Below, in pieces: positions 9,391 through 18,655 of a DNA stretch of 64,000 bases (the stretch's first letter is position 1; the number at the start of each line of letters is the position of its first letter). Made by a program: the position numbers and the translations under genes. Source of the DNA: Algoriphagus sp. NG3 (lineage in GTDB: Bacteria > Bacteroidota > Bacteroidia > Cytophagales > Cyclobacteriaceae); contig NZ_CP139421.1 of assembly GCF_034119865.1 (NCBI RefSeq), forward strand, positions 310,001 through 374,000. Direction: 5' to 3'. The notes under the pieces were generated by a model that saw only the letters and a program-made list of their open reading frames with translations, had not been told where the DNA came from and did not search any database.

Positions 9391-9912
9391 ATGAATTTAT
9401 TCGGCGGAGATAAGACTCAAGATGCACTTAATGTCATCCGTGAGTACTGTCTGAATCATAGTTTTAGGATCTCTGTAGCTGAAAGTGTGACCGCTGGATT
9501 GATGCAGTTAATGCTGAGTACCTGTGAAAATGCCGGTATGTTTTTTTGCGGGGGAATTACCACATACAATTGTATTCAAAAAAGAAAACAGCTTTATATC
9601 CATGATGATAACTGTATGGCACTCGATGGTGTGTCCAGACAAATAGCAGAAAATATGGCCCGTCAGGTGAGTAGGAAATTCAGTTCTGAACTGAGTTTAA
9701 GTATCACAGGATTTGCCGCCCCCATACCTGAGAAGGGGATCACGGAGTTATTTGCTTATGGTTCTTTTTGTCTCAACGGTGAGATAGTCCTTACAGAAAA
9801 ACTTACAACTTCTCAATCAAATCAACTTGAAGCTCAGCAAGAATACGCATCTTCTTTGGTCCAACTCTGCGCTGATAGTATTTTGTCTAAGTTTGGTGTG
9901 AAAAGGCTATAA
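9391..9912 (+). CDS. CinA-like (PncC-type) protein
   Basis: 173 aa, matching the stand-alone C-terminal domain of CinA, which in other bacteria deamidates nicotinamide mononucleotide (PncC). Recognisable are SVAESVTAG (usual form AESCTGG), GGITTYN..QK, VSRQIAENMA and SITGFAAP (usual form TGIAGP). The signature Cys, a Gly and the AGP glycine are changed, so enzymatic activity cannot be assumed. It overlaps the 3' end of the converging membrane-protein gene by six bases. Clustering with stress genes fits other Bacteroidota. Confidence 0.8.
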   Translation: MNLFGGDKTQDALNVIREYCLNHSFRISVAESVTAGLMQLMLSTCENAGMFFCGGITTYNCIQKRKQLYIHDDNCMALDGVSRQIAENMARQVSRKFSSELSLSITGFAAPIPEKGITELFAYGSFCLNGEIVLTEKLTTSQSNQLEAQQEYASSLVQLCADSILSKFGVKRL

Positions 9913-10287
9913 TTTAGTATGTGTCCGGATATTCCATGCCCATAATAGTACAAGTATAAATTCCACTACTGCATCCAATAGGTATATGGCAGGTATGGTG
10001 TTGGATAGGAAAAACACAATATCTATCAATCCTAGTGCTACCGAAGAAGCGATAGCCAGCAAGATAATCGGTAAGTTTCTTTTTCTGTCAAAAGACGCAA
10101 CGAATAATACCAGCCCTATCACAGAAATTAGAATACCTACTACTTTTACCAGCCACAAATCATTTTTCGGCCCGGTGACATCCAGAAAGGTGGACATAGA
10201 AATCAATGGCCAGATTCCAGTAATTAGAAAATAGATACTTTGAATTTTTAATAGTACGTTATAGTCGGTCAGTTTTCTGAAATTCAT
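9907..10287 (-). CDS. Four-helix membrane protein, tandem paralogue 1
   Basis: 126 aa with four hydrophobic segments (about 12-32, 46-66, 72-93, 99-120). It resembles the next upstream gene in length, helix layout and motifs (a start like LLKIQSIYFLITGIWPL matches RLAGVQGIYYIVAGFVII), so the two are probably a tandem duplication. The 22-bp spacing suggests co-transcription. Function unknown; the final six bases overlap the CinA-like gene. Confidence 0.8.
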   Translation of the reverse strand: MNFRKLTDYNVLLKIQSIYFLITGIWPLISMSTFLDVTGPKNDLWLVKVVGILISVIGLVLFVASFDRKRNLPIILLAIASSVALGLIDIVFFLSNTIPAIYLLDAVVEFILVLLWAWNIRTHTKL

Positions 10288-10309
10288 GGAAATTGTTTGT
10301 GGTCGAAAG

Positions 10310-10720
10310 TCAATCGTCAGTATTTAATTTTGAAAACTCCCGGTTTATCCATTTCCAGTAGATCAAGTAAATCCACAGCCCGATGAAAGCCAATTCTATT
10401 ACTAAATCGAGACTTTGAATAACTGTGTGCTGCCCGACCAAAGCATTATTTGCCTGAGTGATAACTATGGAGCCAGAACTTACCAGGCCTATTATGCAGA
10501 TAGGGGAGGGCACGTTGGGGTATTTTTTGCCGGCAAAAAGAGTACAGCCAATTCCTATAATCAAGCTGCCCACCATAGCCGAATTACACGGTGTAATGAG
10601 GTGTTTATCCACTTGGTTGGCAGTTAAGGAAAATAGTATTATTACAAAGCCTGCTACTATGTAGTAAATCCCTTGCACCCCAGCTAGTCTATAATATAAT
10701 TTGGATTCTTGCTTGTTCAT
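10310..10720 (-). CDS. Four-helix membrane protein, tandem paralogue 2
   Basis: 136 aa, four predicted helices (about 13-33, 48-64, 72-92, 102-123), with a hydrophilic C-terminus. It shares the Q-G/S-I-Y-x-x-x-G pattern near the first helix with its downstream neighbour. No conserved polar residues hint at transport, and I do not recognise a named family. A 31-codon single-helix frame lies 40 bp upstream on the same strand. Confidence 0.8.
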   Translation of the reverse strand: MNKQESKLYYRLAGVQGIYYIVAGFVIILFSLTANQVDKHLITPCNSAMVGSLIIGIGCTLFAGKKYPNVPSPICIIGLVSSGSIVITQANNALVGQHTVIQSLDLVIELAFIGLWIYLIYWKWINREFSKLNTDD

Positions 10721-10760
10721 GCTTTTTTAATCCTTTGCTGTTGTTGTACAAAATTCACCT

Positions 10761-10856
10761 CTATTTATTTCGTTTCTTTTTTTTAACAAAATAGCCTATT
10801 CCTATAGCAACAATGGCAAAGAGTAAAATGACGAAAATAATGATTTCGATTCCCAT
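10761..10856 (-). CDS. 31-aa single-helix peptide
   Basis: The frame encodes MGIEIIIFVILLFAIVAI followed by GIGYFVKKKKRNK: one strongly hydrophobic helix with a Lys-rich cytoplasmic tail, the layout of many genuine bacterial small membrane proteins. It is upstream of and co-oriented with the two four-helix proteins. Function unknown. Confidence 0.5.
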   Translation of the reverse strand: MGIEIIIFVILLFAIVAIGIGYFVKKKKRNK

Positions 10857-11126
10857 AGTAATTAGTGTTTTATTTTATATTTAGTGACAATTAGGAGACC
10901 AAAGTTATTCTTGATGGTAGTAGAGTAAATCAGGAGAGTGTTCTTGCTGAATTTAGTCTGGCACATGGTATTCAAAAGTTACACTGTGTAGCTTTTGGGT
11001 GACCTTCAAGTCAGGAAACAAGTAGTATTAGTACTGATTTTAAGAGATAAGGCTGGTTTCGGAGTTGGCTCGGTCTTGGTATTTTTATTTAATGGTAAAT
11101 TATTAGGATATAACAACTTAAGTATT

Positions 11127-11342
11127 ATGAAAATTATCAAAGTTATAGAGCTTATAGCCACATCGGATAATAGTATAGAGGATGCATTGAAAAATGCGGT
11201 TTCCGAGGCTTCAAAAACCATTAAGAATATTGATTCTGTTAATATCAGTAATATAAAGGCTCACGTAAACGATGGGAATATTTCTTACGGAATAAACTGT
11301 AAGGTGTCGTTTAGAGTAGATGAAAAAAGTCCTGCTGATTAA
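11127..11342 (+). CDS. Dodecin (flavin-binding)
   Basis: 71 aa from the ATG at 11127. The frame is open upstream to 10995, but that part is not dodecin-like. The body matches the dodecin fold: MKIIKVIELIATSDNSIEDA, then ALKNAVSEASKTIKNIDSV and a two-stranded C-terminal sheet. Dodecins form hollow dodecamers that bind flavins and buffer free FMN/FAD. The aromatic flavin-stacking residue normally in the second strand is not obvious here, so ligand preference is uncertain. Single-gene unit; the next gene starts 281 bp downstream. Confidence 0.88.
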   Translation: MKIIKVIELIATSDNSIEDALKNAVSEASKTIKNIDSVNISNIKAHVNDGNISYGINCKVSFRVDEKSPAD

Positions 11343-11623
11343 AAAAGGTTGTCGTAAAAATGTAACTGAAATCCACCAACCAAGAACTGAGGAGCCCTGG
11401 GAGAAAGTTCTGAATTAGTGCTTGCTGAATCATACACAGTTGATTAGTTCAATTTTGTATCGGAGTGCCAATTTGTTGAACAACGTCCCTGGTCTCCTCT
11501 TTTTATTTGTATACAATCCGCTGCAAAAAGTCCAAGAGAATAACCAGTTGGTCTTTAGAGGTGCGCAATTCTTGCTTGCTGGCATATTTTAAGGAAAAGA
11601 TAAACAAAAGATAAGGGGGAATA

Positions 11624-13234
11624 ATGAGTGTGTGGACTGGGAAATTCATTTTAGATGGCCAATCAGAGGTTCAAATACCTTTAGAAAATGAATCTAAATT
11701 AAAATTATCAAGAACTGACGAATCTATCAATATAGCCATAATTGGCGGAGGTGTTATTGGTTTTTATCACTTGCTAAATACAATTGACCATTTCCGTTCG
11801 GCCTCCCAAGACGAAGTTAACATTCACTGGTTTGATAAAAGAGGGTATTTCGCCGAGGGCAAGGAATTTTCAGTAAAGCAGCCAGCGTTTAAGCTGGCCT
11901 TATGTCCTGCTGGGAAGATTGACTTGATACAATCGCAGTGGGAACAATCAAAAATCAAGATTCCGGCCTATCTGGTTTTTTTTAAATGGCTGAACCATAA
12001 GTTGAAAACACGAAACTTGGAAGCTGTCCCCTTTGATTGGATATCCAAGAGAGTTCTAGGCAGATATCTCCAGGAGATGTTATCTGCACTCCAAGAAGCA
12101 ATGCCGCCCCATGTCCACTTGCATTTTCATATAGCTGAAGTAGTTGGTTTTGACGGGAAAAACGCGTCTATTAAGGTAAAAAAAGGATTTAATGCCAAAC
12201 CCGTGAATATGGAGTTTAAGGAAGTAAAAATTGGATTGGAACCTTATCCTGTGGAAAAGCTTGCTGATGAAAAACCTCTTGTTGTGTTTGCTGCAAGTTC
12301 CCGTACCGCTAGCTATTATGGAAATCCAAAGAGAAACTGTGAGGCGTTTAAAGCAATTCGAATAACTGATCGGGTGTTGATTTCTGCTTCCAATGAATAT
12401 TTTTATGATTGCCTTTTTTCAATTACTGAAGGAAGGGGCGGGAAATTTACAATAAGGGGAGGAAATTTGGCTTACGATAAAAGTGGGAATGAGCCGATGT
12501 CCATTTTCCCGATCTTCCCTATCGGTCTTCCGGTACTGACTGATTCCTACGTGAAGCCACCTCCCATGGAATTTAAGGCGCTAACAGAGAGCTGGGAGTC
12601 AGTTTTGCTGGAGAAAGCCGATACATCCAAGATAAATTTCAGGCAGGATGTCTATCAGTACCTTGTTCAAGAAATTTTACTGCTGGATGATACGGGGGAG
12701 CTTTCGCAGTCAAGTGATGTTCTTGATTTTTATTTGTCTAATCTTCTTGAGCCCCATACTACCAACCATGCGGATTTTCATGAGATGACCCTGGATAATC
12801 TGAAAAAGTCTATTGAGGGAGAACCTCCAAAACATGCCTTTTCCCTTTCAGAGATATGGAGAAAGACCAGTGCGGTAATCTCCCGAATCGAAAAAAAGAA
12901 TGGTTTTTCTGATGGTTTTTATGGGGAGTTTATATCAAAATACAAGGAGAGGCTTGATTGGCTTAACCTGAAAGTCCCACCTCTTTATATCTGGAAAATC
13001 TTGGCTTTGGCCGAGGCCAGAATTGTTTTTTTTCGCCTTGGCAACGACACTTTCGTCTCTGGCGATTTGATCCGGGGAATGTTCAGGGCATCTTGCTATC
13101 AGACCAAGTATGAGAAACACTCCAATATTTACATTAACACATCAGGCGTATATAATCCTAATATTGTGAAAGATGCAGATATTTTCAACCTATCCCAAGA
13201 ATGCTTGGTTAAGGGGAAGTTGAAATTGCCCTAA
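11624..13234 (+). CDS. FAD/NAD(P)-binding protein, substrate unknown
   Basis: 536 aa. The N-terminal Rossmann motif is IAIIGGGVIGFYH at 38-49, followed by a Lys/Arg-rich linker and SSRTASYYGNPKRNCE, resembling the FAD-NAD(P)-binding (NAD_binding_9/HI0933-type) group of predicted flavoproteins. The C-terminal third has no recognisable domain; it is rich in aromatic residues and charged helices. No signal peptide or membrane segment. It converges on the HD-domain gene with a single base between stop codons. It could be a hydroxylase-like accessory enzyme, but no pathway partner is nearby. Confidence 0.7.
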   Translation: MSVWTGKFILDGQSEVQIPLENESKLKLSRTDESINIAIIGGGVIGFYHLLNTIDHFRSASQDEVNIHWFDKRGYFAEGKEFSVKQPAFKLALCPAGKIDLIQSQWEQSKIKIPAYLVFFKWLNHKLKTRNLEAVPFDWISKRVLGRYLQEMLSALQEAMPPHVHLHFHIAEVVGFDGKNASIKVKKGFNAKPVNMEFKEVKIGLEPYPVEKLADEKPLVVFAASSRTASYYGNPKRNCEAFKAIRITDRVLISASNEYFYDCLFSITEGRGGKFTIRGGNLAYDKSGNEPMSIFPIFPIGLPVLTDSYVKPPPMEFKALTESWESVLLEKADTSKINFRQDVYQYLVQEILLLDDTGELSQSSDVLDFYLSNLLEPHTTNHADFHEMTLDNLKKSIEGEPPKHAFSLSEIWRKTSAVISRIEKKNGFSDGFYGEFISKYKERLDWLNLKVPPLYIWKILALAEARIVFFRLGNDTFVSGDLIRGMFRASCYQTKYEKHSNIYINTSGVYNPNIVKDADIFNLSQECLVKGKLKLP

Positions 13235-13235
13235 T

Positions 13236-13832
13236 TCATAAGTTGCTTTTTCGGCTCTTTCTCTTTTGCAAATTGTCTTTTTCCTGAGCTAGCGTTTCCA
13301 TGGCAAACTTCCGAAGTTCTTTGTTACCTCGCATGGCTGTCCTCAGGATAGAGCCGCACTCTTGGAGGTATTTCGGCGCAAAGGAAATATCATAGGCTAC
13401 TATTTCTTTACAGTTGTCCAAAATATCCGCATACTTGATTGTTTGGGCATTGGGACTTGTTTTTTGTATCCTTTCCAGTTCTTTTTGTTTCCTGGTGTCT
13501 CGGTTCCATTGCGGATAAGCTTCCTTGGTATATACATCAGTCAATTCTATGACCAGTTTCACCGTATAGCTGGCTTCCTCAGCATGCATCACGGTTTTGA
13601 GAAAACCTTTCATTTCTTGTGGGCCTACCTCGGTGTCCTCCAATACGTCATGAAGTAGAGCCGCAGCTGCTACAGGTAACTGCTCAGTATATTCCAGGCA
13701 GATTTTCATTACTCTTTCCGGATGTACGATGTATGGCTCTTTGGTGTATTTGCGTAACTGATCTCCGTGAGCTTCATCAGCATACCTCCGTACTTGCTCC
13801 AGTATTGTATTTGCTTGCATAGCTGAAGGCAT
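13236..13832 (-). CDS. HD-domain phosphohydrolase (SpoT/MESH1-like)
   Basis: 198 aa. The metal-binding signature is clear: HGDQLRKYTKEPYIVHPERV (first His pair), AAALLHDVLEDTEVG (HD plus the ED pair) and a downstream NCKEIVAYD region with the final Asp. This is the arrangement of the ppGpp-hydrolase domain of RelA/SpoT and of MESH1. There is no synthetase, TGS or ACT domain, so it is at most a small alarmone or nucleotide hydrolase. The gene lies 20 bp after the ThDP-enzyme gene on the same strand, probably in one transcript. Confidence 0.85.
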   Translation of the reverse strand: MPSAMQANTILEQVRRYADEAHGDQLRKYTKEPYIVHPERVMKICLEYTEQLPVAAAALLHDVLEDTEVGPQEMKGFLKTVMHAEEASYTVKLVIELTDVYTKEAYPQWNRDTRKQKELERIQKTSPNAQTIKYADILDNCKEIVAYDISFAPKYLQECGSILRTAMRGNKELRKFAMETLAQEKDNLQKRKSRKSNL

Positions 13833-13852
13833 CTTAGGGTTTGTTTACCTGT

Positions 13853-15541
13853 TTAAAACTTATTTTCCAAAATGTGGTGAGGAGCAGATGGTGCCTGCTC
13901 CGGATCTATGTTGACCTCTATGACAGCGGGACTACTTGTGGACAGGGCTTGCTGTAAAATGCCATGAAGTTTGTTTTTTTGGCTACAGGTATATCCTTCT
14001 GCTCCACATGCCTCGGCTATTTGCGCAAAGTCTATAGGCGTGAGGTCTCCCCCATAAACTTCAGTTCCGGCCGCTTTTTGCTCATATACATCCTGGGAAA
14101 GCTGGTTGTTTTTGAATAGGATCACTTTCACGGGCAATTTGTATCTCACTGCCGTGGCCATTTCGGCCATAAGCATAGAAAAGCCCCCATCTCCCACCAT
14201 AGCCACACATTGCCTGTCAGGGAAGGCCAGCTGTGCCGCAATGGCGTAGGGAAGGCCTGGTGCCATCGAAGCGAGATTACCCGAGACTGCAAGTTGTTGG
14301 TCTTTTTTTATTTCCCAATGCCTGGCTGTGAAGACTGTATGGGCTCCAGTGTCTATGGACACCGTGGCATCGTCCTGAAGCTGCCTTCCCACTTCAGCCA
14401 CCAAGAATTGAGGCCTGATCAACTCACTCTCTCCCTCTTCTACTTTTTTCAGGGTTTTACGCCACTCTTCCATGGCCTTTTGATGCTTATTCAGGAAGTT
14501 TCGGTCTTCTTTTTTATCCAGCTTAGGCAGAAGAGCCTTGACAGTCGCGGCAACATCCCCCGTAAGACCAATTGTAGCTGGATATCTCAATCCTATTCTT
14601 TTGGGATTATGATCTACCTGAATGGCTTGGGCGGTTTCGGGGTAGTATTCCAGATAGGGCATATTACTCCCTAGAATCACTAAAACATCACATTCCTGCA
14701 TCCACTCTTTGGAGGGGAGGGTTCCCAGATGTCCTATACCTCCTGTACTGTACGGTGAATCGTCCGGTATCACGCCTTTTCCCAGCAAGGCTGTGGTAAC
14801 AGGCGCCCCGACCAGTTTGGCCAGGCTCAAAATTTCCTCACGGGCTGCACGGGCACCACAGCCAGCTAGAATTCCTATCTTTCTTCCGGAATTGATTATC
14901 TCTGCTGCGGATTCCAGCGCTTCCTCAGTAGGGACTTCTACCCGAGGTTGGTAACTTTGTGAGCCTTTGAGTTTTTCGTTTCCCTCCTTGCTGTGCTCAT
15001 CCTCCTTGTTTTCAATTTCCTGGGTGTCTTTTGCGAAATTCAGATGGGATACCCCGGATTCATTTAGTGCGGCTCTGATGGCCAGATCAACGATGCTTTC
15101 AGCTTGTTTTGGCCCTGTGATCACCTGACTATAGGTAGTGACTTCCTGCATCAACGAGCCTACGTTTATTTCCTGAGTGTAGTCGGTGCCTTCCAGATCT
15201 TGTACCGGCGCACCGGTAATGGCCAAGACAGGTACATGATCTTTATATGCATCATATAACCCGTTCATCAGATGGATTGCCCCCGGGCCGGAGGTAGCCA
15301 GGCACACCCCTAATTTGCCTGTGTATTTTGCATATCCACTGGCCATAAATGCCGCGGATTCTTCATGGCGCACAGTTATAAACCGGATATCCTGTTGACG
15401 TTTTCGTAGGGCTTCCACTATAGGGTTTATACGGTCGCCGATTATTCCGAAAATGAATTTTACATCCCAGTCTATAAGCTTCTGGACTAAAACATCTGCT
15501 GTATTCCTTGTTGAATGGATTTTCTCATCTAGTTCTTTCAT
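13853..15541 (-). CDS. ThDP-dependent enzyme, pyruvate-oxidase-like
   Basis: 562 aa, with the three ThDP-enzyme domains in order: Pyr domain with catalytic Glu60 (RHEESAAFMASGYAKYTG), central domain with nucleotide-binding features (GIGHLGTLPS), and PP domain with GDGGFSML plus downstream NN (KNNQLS) around residues 447-475 binding Mg-ThDP. The closest pattern is PoxB-type pyruvate oxidase/dehydrogenase rather than acetolactate synthase. There is an extra charged loop (ENKEDEHSKEGNEKLKG) after residue 170. It probably converts pyruvate to acetate and CO2 at the membrane in slow growth. Downstream is the HD hydrolase. Confidence 0.88.
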   Translation of the reverse strand: MKELDEKIHSTRNTADVLVQKLIDWDVKFIFGIIGDRINPIVEALRKRQQDIRFITVRHEESAAFMASGYAKYTGKLGVCLATSGPGAIHLMNGLYDAYKDHVPVLAITGAPVQDLEGTDYTQEINVGSLMQEVTTYSQVITGPKQAESIVDLAIRAALNESGVSHLNFAKDTQEIENKEDEHSKEGNEKLKGSQSYQPRVEVPTEEALESAAEIINSGRKIGILAGCGARAAREEILSLAKLVGAPVTTALLGKGVIPDDSPYSTGGIGHLGTLPSKEWMQECDVLVILGSNMPYLEYYPETAQAIQVDHNPKRIGLRYPATIGLTGDVAATVKALLPKLDKKEDRNFLNKHQKAMEEWRKTLKKVEEGESELIRPQFLVAEVGRQLQDDATVSIDTGAHTVFTARHWEIKKDQQLAVSGNLASMAPGLPYAIAAQLAFPDRQCVAMVGDGGFSMLMAEMATAVRYKLPVKVILFKNNQLSQDVYEQKAAGTEVYGGDLTPIDFAQIAEACGAEGYTCSQKNKLHGILQQALSTSSPAVIEVNIDPEQAPSAPHHILENKF

Positions 15542-15817
15542 GCTTAGCTTGGTTAGTTGCAGGAAGTTTGAGTTTGGTTTAAGTGAATAGACACTAGAGA
15601 GTTCAACATCTGTTCCTTCGCGACCGGGGCATGAGTGATTTTATTAGAAGTTTGCTAAATAGGGGAGAGCATGCAGGGTAATTGATTAAGTTGAAAACAT
15701 TGCCTGATGAGGTGAGCTTTTGAACTGTTTTTACGGGAAGCTATTGTGTATAATTGGTAACGAATCGTGGATTTTTATGAACATAAGCGCCTTGTGAAGG
15801 AGACTGTTAAGTGTGTA

Positions 15818-16195
15818 TTATTCCAAATTTCTTCCTTTCGCCTGTCTAGGTTTAGGGGGGATATCAGTGAGCAATGCTATTGCGCAGATTAGTACTCCCA
15901 TCACCAGATGCGGTATTGCCGAGGTTTTGGAAAAGTCGGTGATCCAAGGACTGATAGCCAGGAAAATCCCCAGGATCACATCACTGATCACATGTATTCT
16001 CAAAGGGATTATACCAAAATGCTCTTCTTTGAACCGTGTGAAAATACTGTATGTCAATGTGATAAGTCCAATGATCACAGGGATCCATATTTCCGGGCCA
16101 TTCATTGTAAATCCGAATATCCATGGTATCCCTATTAAAATGGCAGCAATACCATAATCCAAATAAGCGTGAATTTTAGGGCTGATTAATTTCAT
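15818..16195 (-). CDS. SPW-repeat membrane protein
   Basis: 125 aa with four helices and two copies of the SPW-type signature: GIPWIFGF near 22-29 and ISPWITDF near 80-87, plus paired HAYLDY and HVISDV motifs. These repeats define the SPW family of small integral membrane proteins, whose function is unknown and which occurs often among stress genes. It stands alone, about 280 bp downstream of the ThDP-enzyme start and divergent from the flavodoxin-like gene. Confidence 0.85.
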   Translation of the reverse strand: MKLISPKIHAYLDYGIAAILIGIPWIFGFTMNGPEIWIPVIIGLITLTYSIFTRFKEEHFGIIPLRIHVISDVILGIFLAISPWITDFSKTSAIPHLVMGVLICAIALLTDIPPKPRQAKGRNLE

Positions 16196-16380
16196 ATGTA
16201 GCGGTTGTTTTTAGATAGTCAGTCTTTCATCTTTTGCAAAATTTGGTCCTTTCTGAATGCTACTCTTATCAGGTGTTACGGCATCATTATATACTGGCTT
16301 ATGGTTTGGATATGCTAATCAGCCTTTTTTCCCAACTAGAAGGGATGGAAGGGCATTGTTTCAGTTAACAAGAATGTACT

Positions 16381-17121
16381 ATGAAAGATAAAATTGATTT
16401 CAGTGGATTACGAGCCCTTATCGTCAACTGTACCCTGAAAAAATCCCCAATTCCCAGTCATACCTCCAGACTGATAGACTTGGCTACAGGTATAATGGAG
16501 AGAGAGCATGTGACAGTCGATTACATTAGGTTTATAGACCATGAAGTGCCCCCGGGAGAGTCTCCGGATATGACTGAATACGGATGGGAAACGGACGAGT
16601 GGCCAGCGCTGTTTGAGCGGGTACTTCAGGCTGATATATTGATCATAGCAGCACCAATATGGCTAGGTCAGCAATCTTCTGTAGCTAAAAAACTGATTGA
16701 GAGACTGGACGGGATGAGTAGTGAGACAAATTCTAAAGGTCAGTATATCTATTACGGAAAAGTAGGAGGCTGTCTCATCACAGGGAATGAAGATGGGATC
16801 AAGCATAGTGCTATGGGGATCCTATATTCTTTACAGCATTTAGGATTTAGCATTCCACCACAGGCGGACTGCGGATGGATCGGCGAAGTGGGGCCAGGCC
16901 CAAGTTATGGGGATACCGAATGGCAGGGAAAGACTATTGATCCTCCAAAAGGCTTTGATTCGGATTTTACTAACAGGAGCGTGACTTTTATGACCTACAA
17001 CTTAATGCATTTGGCTTCTGCCCTCAACAAACAGGGAGGCTACCCGCCATATGGCAACTCATCTGATGCATGGGAAAAGGGTGAAAGATGGGAGTTCAGG
17101 AAGCCAGGTGGTGGGGGATGA
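16381..17121 (+). CDS. Flavodoxin-like FMN reductase family protein
   Basis: 246 aa. An NADPH-dependent FMN reductase/WrbA-like fold: LRALIVNCTLKKSPIPSHTS supplies the phosphate-binding loop, ILIIAAPIWLGQQSSVAKKL the conserved FMN-contact segment, and GGCLITGNEDGIKHS the third FMN loop. The C-terminus (GNSSDAWEKGERWEF) is longer than in typical flavodoxins. Substrate unknown, possibly a quinone or azo-type acceptor. The 16.2-16.4 kb leader has no clear promoter box by eye. Confidence 0.88.
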   Translation: MKDKIDFSGLRALIVNCTLKKSPIPSHTSRLIDLATGIMEREHVTVDYIRFIDHEVPPGESPDMTEYGWETDEWPALFERVLQADILIIAAPIWLGQQSSVAKKLIERLDGMSSETNSKGQYIYYGKVGGCLITGNEDGIKHSAMGILYSLQHLGFSIPPQADCGWIGEVGPGPSYGDTEWQGKTIDPPKGFDSDFTNRSVTFMTYNLMHLASALNKQGGYPPYGNSSDAWEKGERWEFRKPGGGG

Positions 17122-17378
17122 TCGTTGGATTTGGATATTGATCTAGCTTCCTTATACCCGGCAATCCTTAGCCTAACCAGATCAGGTCACGGTGCTGGAT
17201 AAGCTATCTCCCTATGCTCATAGACTGTATGCCGGATTGTGTTTTTCAGCATGCCCTAAACATAGGAAGTCCAGTGTTGTTAGATGAACAAGCTGTTTTT
17301 AATTGCGTAGGATGATATATAGTATAGCTTTTTCCGCCTTTGGGAGGGATGGATATTAATTATTTAAAATAAGAAGTT

Positions 17379-17546
17379 ATGAGGAAATTTGGTTTAATAG
17401 TTTTAGGGGTGATTATACTTGGAGCAATCTTAGTCCTTACTTTAGTGATGGAGATTATTGAGTTCTTCATGGGAGGGATTTTATTTCTATTGGCTATAGT
17501 AGTTTTGATATATATCTATACCAAGATTAAAGACAAGGTGTCTTGA
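17379..17546 (+). CDS. 55-aa two-helix membrane protein
   Basis: The frame encodes MRKFGLIVLGVIILGAILVL, then a short polar turn (EIIEF), a second helix GGILFLLAIVVLIYIY and a basic tail TKIKDKVS. Positive-inside ends and an uninterrupted frame favour a genuine small membrane protein. It lies 257 bp after the flavodoxin-like gene. Function unknown. Confidence 0.6.
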   Translation: MRKFGLIVLGVIILGAILVLTLVMEIIEFFMGGILFLLAIVVLIYIYTKIKDKVS

Positions 17547-17668
17547 GCTTAGGTGTTCTACGTTAAAAAAGTAGCGGTTCTGAGTAATGGTGTGACTATA
17601 ACGAAGGGGCAGATGCTATGTTGAGGGGGGTAAGGACATTTCGTTTCACTTTTCAATGTGACTAAGTA

Positions 17669-17970
17669 GGGCTTGCTGAAAAAGTCTCAGCTATGCCAGG
17701 CCTGCCTGCCCTCCGGGAGGCGGGCCTACCGGAGGTAGGTTCAAGACGGCCGAGTGAAGATGATGGGTATACTTCGAATAAGGCCAACGTAGAAGATGGT
17801 ATGGCTGAGGCTAGCTTGAAAATCTTGGTTTTATAATTTTCTGATGCATGGATAAAGGCCTTTTATCCTTAAAAAGCTTGCACTTGCTGAAAAACTATTC
17901 TCCCAAAAAAATGTGCTAATCATTCAAAATTATAGTTTTTGATATATTAAAAGCGTTTTTCAGCAGACCC
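17669..17970. mobile_element. MITE-like element, copy 2
   Basis: 302 bp, nearly identical to 7794-8098, with the same terminal inverted repeats (GGGCTTGCTGAAAAA / TTTTTCAGCAGACCC). The hexamer TAAGTA lies immediately outside both ends and is a candidate target-site duplication. It fills much of the 17547-18203 gap; the remaining ~230 bp downstream shows nothing recognisable. Confidence 0.8.
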
Positions 17971-18203
17971 TAAGTATTGATTTTCAATCGTCTCCGGTCA
18001 ATTAGTTTCAGTGATATAAGTATGCCGCTGTAATTTTGACAACCCCGATGAACACGAGTCAGTTTTTGAAAAGTTGAAAGTTGAAAAGGTCTTATTCGAT
18101 CCCATTCGCAAATTTGACAGCTGTTCCAGAAATCGAACCTCCGACGTGAAGTTTATTGTATTGCACATTTACCAAACATTTGCGCCTTCACTTTTTGCTC
18201 TTT

Positions 18204-18419
18204 TTACCAACACATCCTCATTCCTTTAGGTCCTGACGGCCAACCTCCCTGGACATGGATAAATTTGATTTCCTCGAAATCTTTTTCAGGTGATTTGACT
18301 GTATAAATTTCCATGCCCTCGTAGCTTCCATCTGTGGTTGAAAAAGTACGTGTCGTAGTACAGCTGCTTAGAAAACCAAGGGCACAAATTACGATAGCTA
18401 GTGGGAGGAGATTTTTCAT
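18204..18419 (-). CDS. Small lipoprotein
   Basis: 71 aa. Lipoprotein signal peptide MKNLLPLAIVICALGFLSSC with Cys20 in the lipobox, then TTTRTF and a ~45-residue mature domain ending GWPSGPKGMRMCW. Family not recognised. The stop is close to repeat-rich DNA, but the frame looks intact. Likely periplasmic-side or outer-membrane anchored. Confidence 0.75.
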   Translation of the reverse strand: MKNLLPLAIVICALGFLSSCTTTRTFSTTDGSYEGMEIYTVKSPEKDFEEIKFIHVQGGWPSGPKGMRMCW

Positions 18420-18520
18420 GGGGTTTAGAGTTATTGGATACTTGGTACAACGGTGTATTATTTAGACAGGTTGTTTGATTGACTAAAACAATAAAATGTT
18501 TACAATAGCAAACAAAATAT

Positions 18521-18655
18521 ATGGATATAAAAGAGTCTTTTGGCCAGAGAGTGAAGCAATTGAGGAAAGGGAAAGGGCTGTCTCAGGAGGACCTAGCTGA
18601 AAAATCCGGACTCAACAGGAAGAACCCGAGATTTTCGGCGGGGAAATGTTTTTAA
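18521..18655 (+). pseudogene. Truncated XRE-type HTH regulator
   Basis: The frame starts MDIKESFGQRVKQLRKGKGL, then SQEDLAEKSGLNRK, the first two helices of a Cro/CI-type HTH. It then runs into the 421-bp repeat at 18634 and stops within it. The remaining helices of the HTH are missing and do not resume downstream of the repeat in the sequence I can read. Most likely a regulator gene cut off by repeat insertion or rearrangement. Confidence 0.65.
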
